A stretch of DNA of 12,881 bases from Glaciecola sp964418575 (GTDB taxonomy: Bacteria > Pseudomonadota > Gammaproteobacteria > Enterobacterales > Alteromonadaceae), in contig CAYQMI010000106.1 in the NCBI GenBank assembly GCA_964418575.1, forward strand, positions 1 through 12,881. The letters run 5' to 3'. Of the stretch, positions 1 to 7,959 are shown one piece after another. The number at the start of each line of letters is the position of its first letter. Position 1 is the stretch's first letter. A program made the translations under genes and the position numbers. The notes below the pieces were generated by a model. The model was not told the origin of the DNA. It made no database searches and saw only the letters and a program-made list of their open reading frames with translations.

Positions 1-379
1 CATAATCGATATTACCAACAATGCCCATATTCGTAAGTTTTTCTTTGCCCACTTTCAACATTGAGTGATTAATATCGGCTAGTACCACCTGCCCGGTAGG
101 GCCAACAATGCGACTAAATTTAGCTGCTAAGTCGCCTGTACCCCCTGCTAAATCCAGCACTCTTTGACCAACTTTTACACCGCTACAATCAATCGTGTAA
201 CGCTTCCAAAGCCTGTGCACACCCATCGACATTAGGTCGTTCATCATATCGTATTTGGCGGCAACTGAATGAAATACGTCTGCTACCATCGAGACTTTTT
301 CTTCTTTATTAACTTCTTTAAAGCCAAAATCGGTGGTTTCAGTAGGTTCAGATTGCACTTTTGCGCTGTCGGTAGTCAT
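1..379 (-). CDS. ubiE: UbiE, ubiquinone/menaquinone biosynthesis C-methyltransferase (N-terminal part)
   Basis: UbiE is the SAM-dependent C-methyltransferase that methylates the quinone ring in ubiquinone and menaquinone synthesis. The gene runs off the left edge: 126 codons are visible, about half of the usual ~250 residues. The translation begins MTTDSAKVQSEP. Residues 43-58 read YDMMNDLMSMGVHRLW, the family signature Y-D-x-M-N...S...H..W. Residues 74-85 (VLDLAGGTGDLA) are the SAM-binding motif I, and ADINHSML (101-108) carries the acidic residue of motif II. The ATG at 379 is preceded by AAAGAG about ten bases upstream, a modest ribosome binding site. The 149-bp gap to the upstream same-strand gene suggests its own promoter. 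In related bacteria ubiE precedes ubiJ and ubiB, which would lie beyond the left edge (not visible). The identification is firm. Confidence 0.95.
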   Translation of the reverse strand, partial: MTTDSAKVQSEPTETTDFGFKEVNKEEKVSMVADVFHSVAAKYDMMNDLMSMGVHRLWKRYTIDCSGVKVGQRVLDLAGGTGDLAAKFSRIVGPTGQVVLADINHSMLKVGKEKLTNMGIVGNIDY

Positions 380-409
380 GCAGATTAACTCTTTGATTTG
401 ATGCTGATA

Positions 410-438
410 AGTGTAGCTTAAATACTGGGGATGTTAAA
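410..438 (-). promoter_or_regulatory. Weak sigma-70-like promoter candidate for ubiE
   Basis: Reading the minus strand, TTTAAC (433-438) and TACACT (410-415) are separated by 17 bases, which would start a transcript about 25 bases before the ubiE ATG. The -10 box matches four of six consensus bases and the -35 box only three, so this is a spacing-based candidate in a plausible place. Confidence 0.28.
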
Positions 439-528
439 CGATATAGCGAATATCTTTGAACGGCGCTGGAGTGTTAAAGCAACAGGCTCTATCGGCAACA
501 TCTCATCTAATTCTGGTATTGTGGGTAT

Positions 529-1272
529 TCAGCAGCGAGCTTGTGAATCATCTCTTGGAAACGTCAAGGTAATAATCAAAGATTTGATAGTGCTGCCGCC
601 TTCTATATCAATTGACTCAAAGCGGGTCCTAGTGTCAATGTTATATTGAGCAAGTAACTCATGTGCGAGCATTAAAGACAGACTATACCCGATTTCCTCT
701 ACATTTCCTTGTATCAGAAACTCTAAATTATTCGTTGCAGATGCACTTTGTTGAGAAAGCTCAATGGTCCATGCACTATTCTCAAGCGGCATGATATTTT
801 GGCTGGCGTTGTCGTTTACCTTCGCTCGAAATAGATGATAAAAGAGTTCCGTTAAAGCAAAACGAAGCGCCTTTCTACTTGTAAGCACACTAGGCAGATT
901 CAAGTGACTAAGGTCTCCTAATACAGACTGAGTCTTCTTTTGGCATTGCTGCTGCGCTTGGGTAATTAGCGCTTTAAATTCATCTGGCCCAATCAGCACT
1001 GCCGCCTCTGTCGCGCTTTCAATATACGACGCGTAACGCGACAGAGTATTCAAATCAATTAATGCCTGAGCATGCTCTTGCCCGATAATATTCAGGTACT
1101 CATCTTGTGTCTGCGAGGTACCTACGGCACTTTGATTAAGTGCCGTACGCAATAACTTCACAAAACCAGAGGCGGTAGCAATATTGCCTTTTATATCGTG
1201 GCAGGCTCTCTTGACAAGCTTATTGAAAAAATCATTTGAATTAGACAAGTTTACTCTCGTTTGAGGGCACAT
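529..1272 (-). CDS. Histidine-kinase-like / ChpT-like DHp protein with degenerate ATPase half
   Basis: This 247-aa protein has no signal peptide or membrane segment and is probably cytoplasmic. Residues 22-41 contain RACHDIKG followed by a helix ending FVKLL. This resembles the phospho-accepting H-box of histidine kinases, and also the CHD-type motif of ChpT histidine phosphotransferases; His25 is the candidate phosphosite. The C-terminal half is laid out like a HATPase domain: an N-box-like helix at 134-150 (RKALRFALTELFYHLFRAK) lacks the usual Asn, no DxGxG G1 box is visible, and a G2-like stretch (GYSLSLMLAHELLAQY, 195-210) leads into a final beta strand (LIITLTFP). ATP binding therefore looks lost, as in ChpT or pseudokinases. 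The ATG at 1272 overlaps the upstream CheB-CheR-REC gene by 32 bases. A TTG at 1248, behind GAGAG, would overlap by only 8. Overlap implies translational coupling and a shared job, probably exchanging phosphate with the neighbour's receiver (inference). The assignment to ChpT rather than a diverged kinase is uncertain. Confidence 0.65.
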   Translation of the reverse strand: MCPQTRVNLSNSNDFFNKLVKRACHDIKGNIATASGFVKLLRTALNQSAVGTSQTQDEYLNIIGQEHAQALIDLNTLSRYASYIESATEAAVLIGPDEFKALITQAQQQCQKKTQSVLGDLSHLNLPSVLTSRKALRFALTELFYHLFRAKVNDNASQNIMPLENSAWTIELSQQSASATNNLEFLIQGNVEEIGYSLSLMLAHELLAQYNIDTRTRFESIDIEGGSTIKSLIITLTFPRDDSQARC

Positions 1273-4200
1273 CTAGATTCTTCGTGATCATACTTTCGAT
1301 ATGCTGATCAATCTGTTGACGTCTGACCGCATAACGCATGCTTTTATCTAACAAGGCAGGAGTGATGTCCTCCTTTTCAATTAAATCAAGTGCACCGTGA
1401 GATAATAGCATCGGACTTAACTGTTCGGTCAAATTACCCGTGGTAACAATAACTGGTATGAGTACGTGGCGAGCTTTCAGCACATCAATGAAATCTAAGG
1501 CAGTCTCATTATTTAAGTAATAATCAGAAATACAGATGTCAATATCATTATTAACAACTAAGTCTATCGCTTCATTAATGTTCGTTGCTAAAAGTGTACT
1601 GCATTCATAACTTTCGATATTGTGCAAACTCTCACTTAATAACTTTAGGGCTGCGCTATTATCGTCAAGCAAAAGCACCTTTAACTTCTTACTGAATGGT
1701 TTGGTATCAAGCATATCTAATGCATTGTTTACACTTGAACGAAGTTGCTTGTATGCCACTGCCATGCCCATCTCCATATACTTCACCCTAGAAATGTCTG
1801 AAAAAACGATGGCAACACCCTTGGTCTGTGAAACATCGTTATAGCTGTATGAGTTGATAGTGACACGCAATAATTTTTTGTCGGGGAGGGTTATCTCATT
1901 CTCAATAGAATCCCCCGTATTAAATACTGTCGCGACATCTTTGAGCATATTATCGTAGGAAATATTTTGACTAATATGATGCAGAGGACGATTCACATCC
2001 GTTTCTACCAGATTCACATAGGCTTTTACCGCGTCGGTGTACCGACGAATCAGCATATTTTCATCTAAGAAAATAATGCCAATTTTGGCCAAGCCTAGCA
2101 CTTCATCTAAGTCGCCGTTAGCCTGCGAAATTTCGGCAATTTTTTCTTGGTATTCTGAGTTAACGGTATACAGCTCCTCGTTAACCGATTGCAATTCTTC
2201 ATTGGTACTTTGCAATTCTTCATTTGCTGACATAAGCTCTTCATTAGCCGATTGCAACTCCTCGTTGGTCGTTTCTAACTCTTCGACCGTGACCTGCAAG
2301 TGCTCTTTTGAAAACTTTAGCTCCAACTCTAGATCTTCAATACGTTGTTTAGCTTGTTGCGCAGCGTCAAAAGATACCGGTTTAGCCTTTGACTCAGAAC
2401 TGATATTTTCTTCTTCAAACACTACCCAGTAAAAGCCTGGTGCAGCCGGTAAATCATGCTCTTTTACATATTTTACTCTTAAATTTAAACTGTAAACACC
2501 ATTTGCGCCCTGGGTGTGCATGTCGGTGTAGTACACCATTTCGCCCTTTTGTTTTGCACGTTGAATCGCCGACATCACCGCAATACTAATGTCATCATTT
2601 ACCATGTCGCCAATTTCGGTGCTAATGCGGCCAGGTGGTAAACGTTTCACAAAGTTTGCGACATCACCATAAACATGTATTGCTTGATGGTCATCATTTA
2701 ATAAAATACAAGGCGGAACATATTCAGTAATTAATACTTCATTAGCAAAGCTAATAGATGCAACCAACGATGATTGGCCTCGATAATTTTTCATCAAGCT
2801 TGCCACCGACGGAATTGCAGCATTGGCCTTTTTGCTGGTAACTGGAAGCGTGTTTGCCGAATGAATCGGTAGACGTGCATCACTGGTTTTATAGAATATA
2901 CGCTGACGCTCGCTAACCACTTTAAAGTGATGCGACAAATCGCCTAAATTTTCTGAAGAGCCTAAAAATAAGTAGCCGTTTTTATTGAGCGCAAAATGCA
3001 AAGATGACAAAACACGCTTTTGCGCGCTTTGCTGAAAATAAATCAGTACATTTCTGCAGGTTACTAAATCTAAATTTGAGAACGGCGGATCAACAATCAT
3101 ATTATGCGTAGCAAACACCACACTATGTCGAATATTTTGAGAAACTTGGTAGCCGCCCATTGGTCGTTGAGTAAAGTACTTAGTGAGTAAATTACTTGGC
3201 ACATCGTGCATAATTTCGTCACTGTAAACCCCAGCGCTTGCCTCACTAATTGCATCTTGATTGATATCAGTGGCAAATACTTTGACCTCGCGTTTTAAAC
3301 CTTGTCGATTAATTTCGTCTGCCAATAAAATAGCGATTGAATAGGCTTCTTCTCCGCTAGAACACGCCGCGACCCATACTCTTATCATACCGTCTTTTTT
3401 TGACCTTTCGACAACATCAGGGATCACTTTTTCTTTTATCACATTGAAGGCATCGTCATCTCTGAAAAAGCGCGTGACCCCAATTAATACATCTACCTCA
3501 TAGCTGTCTTTAAACAACAACATTAGATACTCTTGTATGGAATTCACTTGCTTGATGGTAATTCTGCGCTCGATTCTGCGGACAATGGTCGATGATTTAT
3601 ACTTTGAAAAATCTATGTCACTTTTTGCGCGTAGAATACTAAAAATCTCCCCCATAATATCGGTGCTAACTTCAATATCTTCACGCAGCGCTTCTGAGTT
3701 TCCGCTAACTAGGGGGTGTTTAATATAATCGGCAAGCTTCGCCCCCATGTCTTCAGGGCGTAAAATTAAATCAACAATTCCGGTGTTAATCGCGCTGTTT
3801 GGCATTCCATCAAACTTTGCGCTCTCTGGATCTTGAGCAATAACTAAAGCACCCGCTTCCTTTAAAGCCTTGATTCCGCGACTACCGTCTGATCCCGTAC
3901 CCGACAAGATTATGCCAATGGCTCGATACTGTTGATCTTCAGAAAGTGACCTGAAAAATACATCAATCGGCAGGCTCAGACCTGAATCTGGCACTTTATC
4001 AGAGAGCAATAATTCCCCTTGAGCAACTATCATCGTCTTTTTAGGGGGTAACAAATAAATAGTATTAGGTTTTGCAAGTACACCATCGCTGACATTTTCG
4101 ATTGCCATGGTTGTGTGTTTACTTAAGAGCTCCAACATCATGCTTTTAAAGTCTGGCGATAAATGCTGCACAATGACAAAACACGCTCCTGTATTGGTAG

Positions 4201-4321
4201 GTAAATTTTGCAAAAGAGTTTGCAAGGCTTCTAAGCCTCCTGCTGAAGCTCCAATACCAATAAAGTGCGTAGGCGAAGGGTTATTTTTTGTATTTATTTC
4301 GCTTGTCTGACCCGATTCCAT
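1241..4321 (-). CDS. CheB-CheR fusion with coiled coil, PAS and C-terminal receiver domain
   Basis: This is a 1026-aa soluble multi-domain signalling protein. Residues 18-200 form a CheB methylesterase domain with the triad Ser26 (GASAGG), His53 (VQHLSP) and Asp145 (SGTGSDGSRG). Residues 220-475 form CheR, the SAM-dependent glutamate methyltransferase: helical N-part, RFFRDDDAF (284-292), ACSSGEEAYSIA (319-330), ATDIN (350-354) and CRNVLIYF (422-429). A PAS-like linker lies near 520-640. A coiled coil of NEELQS heptads (660-735) follows, then a PAS domain (about 737-850) and a receiver domain (880-1000) with Asp886/Asp887, phospho-acceptor Asp933, Thr960/Thr961 and Lys983. Unlike classical CheB, no receiver precedes the esterase; it sits at the far C-terminus instead. 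CheB and CheR set the methylation of chemoreceptor-like proteins, but no receptor, CheA or CheW is nearby. The gene overlaps the downstream histidine-kinase-like gene. The ATG at 4321 has GAGAG about ten bases upstream. All catalytic residues look intact. Confidence 0.93.
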   Translation of the reverse strand: MESGQTSEINTKNNPSPTHFIGIGASAGGLEALQTLLQNLPTNTGACFVIVQHLSPDFKSMMLELLSKHTTMAIENVSDGVLAKPNTIYLLPPKKTMIVAQGELLLSDKVPDSGLSLPIDVFFRSLSEDQQYRAIGIILSGTGSDGSRGIKALKEAGALVIAQDPESAKFDGMPNSAINTGIVDLILRPEDMGAKLADYIKHPLVSGNSEALREDIEVSTDIMGEIFSILRAKSDIDFSKYKSSTIVRRIERRITIKQVNSIQEYLMLLFKDSYEVDVLIGVTRFFRDDDAFNVIKEKVIPDVVERSKKDGMIRVWVAACSSGEEAYSIAILLADEINRQGLKREVKVFATDINQDAISEASAGVYSDEIMHDVPSNLLTKYFTQRPMGGYQVSQNIRHSVVFATHNMIVDPPFSNLDLVTCRNVLIYFQQSAQKRVLSSLHFALNKNGYLFLGSSENLGDLSHHFKVVSERQRIFYKTSDARLPIHSANTLPVTSKKANAAIPSVASLMKNYRGQSSLVASISFANEVLITEYVPPCILLNDDHQAIHVYGDVANFVKRLPPGRISTEIGDMVNDDISIAVMSAIQRAKQKGEMVYYTDMHTQGANGVYSLNLRVKYVKEHDLPAAPGFYWVVFEEENISSESKAKPVSFDAAQQAKQRIEDLELELKFSKEHLQVTVEELETTNEELQSANEELMSANEELQSTNEELQSVNEELYTVNSEYQEKIAEISQANGDLDEVLGLAKIGIIFLDENMLIRRYTDAVKAYVNLVETDVNRPLHHISQNISYDNMLKDVATVFNTGDSIENEITLPDKKLLRVTINSYSYNDVSQTKGVAIVFSDISRVKYMEMGMAVAYKQLRSSVNNALDMLDTKPFSKKLKVLLLDDNSAALKLLSESLHNIESYECSTLLATNINEAIDLVVNNDIDICISDYYLNNETALDFIDVLKARHVLIPVIVTTGNLTEQLSPMLLSHGALDLIEKEDITPALLDKSMRYAVRRQQIDQHIESMITKNLDVPSNESKLV
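2168..2281 (-). repeat. In-gene heptad repeat encoding the NEELQS coiled coil
   Basis: Codons 681-718 of the CheB-CheR fusion encode about five imperfect seven-residue units of the type NEELQS(A/T/V), so the DNA repeats with a 21-base period. It is the coiled-coil linker seen in CheB-CheR fusions between CheR and PAS. Its in-register units could slip during replication and change linker length in whole heptads (inference). Confidence 0.85.
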
Positions 4322-4342
4322 ATGTTGCGACTCTCTAATTTA

Positions 4343-4372
4343 ATTATAAATTTCAACGATTAATATACTTAA
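4343..4372 (-). promoter_or_regulatory. Promoter candidate for the cheB-cheR fusion operon
   Basis: On the minus strand a perfect TATAAT (4343-4348) lies 22 bases before the ATG, with TTAAGT (4367-4372) 18 bases further upstream as a poor -35 box. Transcription from here would give a leader of about 15 bases, just including the GAGAG ribosome binding site. The whole 106-bp divergent region is very AT-rich, so chance matches are likely. Confidence 0.35.
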
Positions 4373-4427
4373 GTTATGTTTTTAAAGTTATTTTTTTGTG
4401 TATCATTGACTATAACATTAAACAATA

Positions 4428-7112
4428 TTGTTACTAACTCTCAAAGCTAAGAATTTATCCAAGGCCCTCGCCTTTGCAGTGGAAATAAATATTTTGATAA
4501 ACCGTCGAAATTCTATAGACGTGCGCAGTGCGATTAACGTGGTGCAGGAGTTGTTGTTTGACCCAGATGCGAATCAGAAAATGTTCGCATTGATGTTAGA
4601 GCAAATTGCACTGTTAACCGAAAGTTATTACGGTTGCTGCGTACTAGCAGATATCTCTGCAAATGCTGACGTGAGTAGCTGTTCGACAATTACATCAATC
4701 AACCTAAAGTCTGCCCAAACTTTTGTAAATGAGGATGTTTTAGTAACTTGGATACGCAATAATAAAAGCTTTACTCGCCCCTCTTTTTTCAATACTCCAT
4801 ACCCCAAAGGCTGCGCTGAACTCATTCACGAGGGCATATCTACCAGCGCCTTTCTGATTTTACCAATAAAGATTCATCATGAGCTAAGAGCAATTTATAT
4901 ATTGGCGCGTAAACGCGGTTACTACAATTCGGATGTTTTGAAGAAGTTAAGGCCGGTAATTGGCGCAATAACATGCACCATGCAGAGCGCTGAAAGCGTA
5001 ACAGGAAATTTTTTAGGTTTAGACTCCCGACTTTCCAACAAGCGGTATCTAAGTAACCTAATTTCGTCTTCCCCTGTTGGCATATTAGTAGTAGATAGCG
5101 ACGACTGTATCGTCATGAACAACCCAAATATCACCCGTATGTTATTAGGTGCTGTCGACGCAGATCCGCTGTCACTTAAGGGAGAGAATATCAAACGTTT
5201 TTTCCCTAATTACGGGCGTTTTTTCAAATGGTCGAACCAAAGTACGAAATACGACAATGATATTGAAACTAAGGGCCCAAGAGTTTGGAAAGAGCAAACT
5301 GTTCTGGACAACAACCATGTAAAACTCACCGTTGATTTAACGATATTTCGATACTTTCACGGCGATGACTGTTTCGTTACATTACAAGTAGAAGATATAA
5401 CCGAGCACGTATTGGAAACCGAGCGACATAAACAAACCGTTCAAAAGCTAGCAGCACTCACCCAACTCTTACCTGTGGGTATCATTCAAGTAGATACCCA
5501 TTGGAACTGTGTATTTGCCAATGATAAATGGTTTGAGTTCAGTGGCTTTGACGGTAAGCTCAATGTTTCCCAGACATGGATAGACGCCATACACCCCGAA
5601 GACGTAGAATCCCTGTTAGAAGGCATCAAAGTAAGCCTTGAAACAATGTCTGACTACTATCATAAAGTACGAGTTGTATCTATCTTAGGGGCAACAAAGT
5701 GGGCAGATTTTCATTCTCGTATTCTCATTGACGAACAAAATCATGTTGAAGGTTTTATTGCGACATTCTCTGACACCACAGAAAGTCATATCATCCAAGA
5801 AAAATTACGCCAAGTTGCGCAGTTTGACACTTTAACCGGTTTGGCAAACCGCATGCTTTTACAAGACCGCCTTGAGCGAGCATTTTTGAACGCCCAGCGA
5901 GATCACTCGATCGTAAGCATTTTTTTTATTGATTTAGATGAATTTAAAAATATTAACGATACCTTAGGTCACGATATTGGCGACCTTTTACTGCAGCAAG
6001 TCGCAACACGCTTAAGTAATATTATGAGAAGAAGCGATACCATTGCCCGTTTTGGGGGAGATGAGTTTGTAGTGTTGCTAGGCAAGGATGACCACTTTAC
6101 TGAAATTTTAGTTGTTGCCGAAAAAATAATTACGCAGTTGGCGGAGCCTTATACCATTCAAAGCCATCAGGTTTACGTCACCATCAGCCTGGGTATTGCC
6201 CAAGGTAGTCACAGTGACAGCAATCCTGAAACGTTACTCAAAAATGCCGATTTGGCTTTGTACAGTGCAAAAAAGGAGGGCAAAAATACCTATCAGATAT
6301 ACAACCAAGAGTTTGAGCACGATACGGTAAAACGGCTACATCTATTAAATCAGCTACGCTCAAATAATGATATGTCTCGCTATATTTTGCTTTACCAGCC
6401 ACTTTGCAATACGCACGATAAAAGTATTAGGGGCTTTGAAGCATTGATACGATTTTTAGACGGTGACGGTAAACTGGTGTCGCCCGATGATTTCATCCCC
6501 ATTCTTGAGGAATCAGGGATGATTTTAGAAGTTGGAAAGTGGGTGATTAAACAATCTTGCAAACAACTTTCGTTATGGCAAAACCAAGGCATATTTCCAG
6601 ACAATGGTTATTTATCGTTTAATGTATCTGCCAAACAACTATTGAAACCTGGATTTATTGACGACATCAAAGAGTGTTGTATGCACTACAAAATAGAGCC
6701 AAGGCACCTCGTGGTCGAGCTAACAGAAACTGTCATCATCAATAAACCAGAGAAAATCCGTGTCATTTTAAATGAGGTTCGCGACTTTGGTATCCGTCTC
6801 GCGCTTGACGATTTTGGTACGGGTTATTCTTCGCTAAGCTATCTACAAAATTACCCCTTCGATATAATAAAAATCGATAAGAGTTTTATTGACGACTTAT
6901 CGGAAAACAGCAAAGACTCTAAGATTACAAAGGCCATTGTTGCCCTTGCCTCATCAATGGGTTTAAGTGTTGCTGCCGAAGGTGTAGAAAATGAATTTGC
7001 TTATATCGCCATAAAAAAAATGGGCGTAGACTCATTTCAAGGGTACTTTATGAGCAAACCGATATCAACTGAAGATGCTGGCCTAAAACTTGTTCAACAA
7101 ACCCTGTATTGA
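4428..7112 (+). CDS. GAF-PAS-PAS-GGDEF-EAL dual-domain c-di-GMP synthase/phosphodiesterase
   Basis: This is an 894-aa (longest reading) cytoplasmic c-di-GMP turnover protein with no membrane segment. An N-terminal GAF-like domain (about 33-190) is followed by PAS domains at about 208-325 and 338-460. The GGDEF domain (465-625) has an intact RFGGDEF (541-547) and an RxxD product-inhibition site (R534-D537) exactly five residues before it. The EAL domain (645-885) keeps EAL (671-673), Asn732, Glu764, Asp794/Asp795 (DDFGTGYSSL), Lys815, Glu851 and Gln871. Both activities are thus chemically possible; which dominates cannot be told, and often GTP-bound GGDEF regulates EAL. The start is uncertain. 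The first codon of the longest frame is a TTG at 4428 without a ribosome binding site; GTG at 4479 and TTG at 4494 (GGAA nine bases upstream) are alternatives; the first in-frame ATG (4581) would cut into the GAF domain. It is divergent from the CheB-CheR operon and convergent with the glycosylase-like gene. Confidence 0.95.
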   Translation: MLLTLKAKNLSKALAFAVEINILINRRNSIDVRSAINVVQELLFDPDANQKMFALMLEQIALLTESYYGCCVLADISANADVSSCSTITSINLKSAQTFVNEDVLVTWIRNNKSFTRPSFFNTPYPKGCAELIHEGISTSAFLILPIKIHHELRAIYILARKRGYYNSDVLKKLRPVIGAITCTMQSAESVTGNFLGLDSRLSNKRYLSNLISSSPVGILVVDSDDCIVMNNPNITRMLLGAVDADPLSLKGENIKRFFPNYGRFFKWSNQSTKYDNDIETKGPRVWKEQTVLDNNHVKLTVDLTIFRYFHGDDCFVTLQVEDITEHVLETERHKQTVQKLAALTQLLPVGIIQVDTHWNCVFANDKWFEFSGFDGKLNVSQTWIDAIHPEDVESLLEGIKVSLETMSDYYHKVRVVSILGATKWADFHSRILIDEQNHVEGFIATFSDTTESHIIQEKLRQVAQFDTLTGLANRMLLQDRLERAFLNAQRDHSIVSIFFIDLDEFKNINDTLGHDIGDLLLQQVATRLSNIMRRSDTIARFGGDEFVVLLGKDDHFTEILVVAEKIITQLAEPYTIQSHQVYVTISLGIAQGSHSDSNPETLLKNADLALYSAKKEGKNTYQIYNQEFEHDTVKRLHLLNQLRSNNDMSRYILLYQPLCNTHDKSIRGFEALIRFLDGDGKLVSPDDFIPILEESGMILEVGKWVIKQSCKQLSLWQNQGIFPDNGYLSFNVSAKQLLKPGFIDDIKECCMHYKIEPRHLVVELTETVIINKPEKIRVILNEVRDFGIRLALDDFGTGYSSLSYLQNYPFDIIKIDKSFIDDLSENSKDSKITKAIVALASSMGLSVAAEGVENEFAYIAIKKMGVDSFQGYFMSKPISTEDAGLKLVQQTLY

Positions 7113-7190
7113 GTTTGTAGGGCGCTCGAGGAGCACTCCATTTCACGGTGAGTAGACTACATGGTAATAACCGGGCTCTACTGACAGCGC

Positions 7191-7892
7191 TCATTGCGAC
7201 TGCATACCGACGTAGTTATCACCAACGCTGTAAGCAAGCAGTTGAGAAAGCTCGGTAAGTGAGCGCCCGCTTTGCTGCTGCCACTCATTAAAGCAAGCCT
7301 GTATGGCATTTAAGCTACGCTTAGAACGAGCTGAACCACTGATAATTTTGTGCTGCACAAAGTAAGATTCAACGTCGCGAGAGAGCAAAAATGTATCTGC
7401 ACCTAGGAACCTTAAAGCATATGGCCCGGTATTGCCGCCGAGGCGAGTGCCATGTTTTTTAAGATATTCCCACAAACCAATCACATCCGCGCTGTCCCAG
7501 TTCGCCACAAACTTACTAAAGCTGCCATGCTCATTAGCCACCTCTTTTATCATCAGTGCGTTTTCACGAATGGTGCGCACTTTTGATAAGTTACGGATGA
7601 TTTTAGGATCGGTGGCTTTCTTTTCAACCATTTCGTCGGGCATTAACAAGAGCTTATCAACGTCAAAGCCCCAGAACATCTCTTCAAAATCTGGCCATTT
7701 CTGGCGCACTACTCGCCAAACAAAGCCTGATTGAAACACTTTTTTTGTGAACTCAGCTAAAAACCGGTCATCGGGTACCTTAGCAAGCTCATTTTTCGAT
7801 AAAGGCACTGATAGCAAAGACTCCACCATTGCCTCACTGCCTTTGCGCTCGCAAACGCGATTGTAAATTGCATCAAACTTTTCTATTGCCAT
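7191..7892 (-). CDS. DNA-3-methyladenine glycosylase I-like protein (HhH-GPD fold), atypical
   Basis: This 233-aa protein resembles the Tag family, base-excision enzymes that remove alkylated adenine. The segment FQSGFVWRVVRQKWPDFEEMF (53-73) aligns with the Tag stretch QQAGLSW...VLKKR..YR..F, and FDVDKLLLMPDEMVE plus IIRNLSKVRTIRENA (98-112) match the following Tag helices. LGGNTGPY (151-158) and the later Asp173 look like a helix-hairpin-helix and GPD element. The N-terminal CGW..YHDxEWG region of E. coli Tag and the Cys/His residues of its zinc snap are not present. The position of the base-contacting Glu38 of E. coli Tag is Lys here by my alignment (K50/K51 region). Substrate range is therefore open. 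It starts at an ATG behind TAGGGACAC, a good ribosome binding site, 67 bp after prlC, so co-transcription is likely. It is convergent with the GGDEF-EAL gene. Confidence 0.82.
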   Translation of the reverse strand: MAIEKFDAIYNRVCERKGSEAMVESLLSVPLSKNELAKVPDDRFLAEFTKKVFQSGFVWRVVRQKWPDFEEMFWGFDVDKLLLMPDEMVEKKATDPKIIRNLSKVRTIRENALMIKEVANEHGSFSKFVANWDSADVIGLWEYLKKHGTRLGGNTGPYALRFLGADTFLLSRDVESYFVQHKIISGSARSKRSLNAIQACFNEWQQQSGRSLTELSQLLAYSVGDNYVGMQSQ

Positions 7893-7919
7893 GTGTCCCT
7901 ACCGAATTTGATATGGATA

Positions 7920-7942
7920 GACGCGAGTAATTAACTCGCGTC
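7920..7942 (-). terminator. Perfect hairpin between prlC and the glycosylase-like gene
   Basis: GACGCGAGT and ACTCGCGTC form a perfect nine-base-pair stem with a five-base loop, 17 bases after the prlC stop codon. Read in the prlC direction it is followed by TATCCATATC rather than a run of T, so it is a poor intrinsic terminator. It may attenuate read-through or protect the prlC mRNA end. Confidence 0.4.
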
Positions 7943-7959
7943 GTGAAGCTATTTTATGT

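Noticed and set aside
418..528. In-frame open stretch of 36 codons after the TGA of the histidine-kinase-like gene
   Set aside because: The HATPase-like fold is complete before the TGA, there is no recoding signal, and the stretch is too short to judge; probably the ubiE leader.
431..649. Plus-strand 72-aa frame
   Set aside because: Lies largely opposite the minus-strand histidine-kinase-like gene, with low-complexity, unconvincing translation and no ribosome binding site.
2037..2432. Plus-strand 131-aa Ser/Cys-rich frame
   Set aside because: It is the antisense of the NEELQS heptad repeat; the serine-rich pattern is a by-product of GAA/CAA-rich codons on the other strand.
7113..7190. Terminator between the converging GGDEF-EAL and glycosylase-like genes
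   Set aside because: Only a weak GTAGA/TCTAC pairing with a long loop and no T run.
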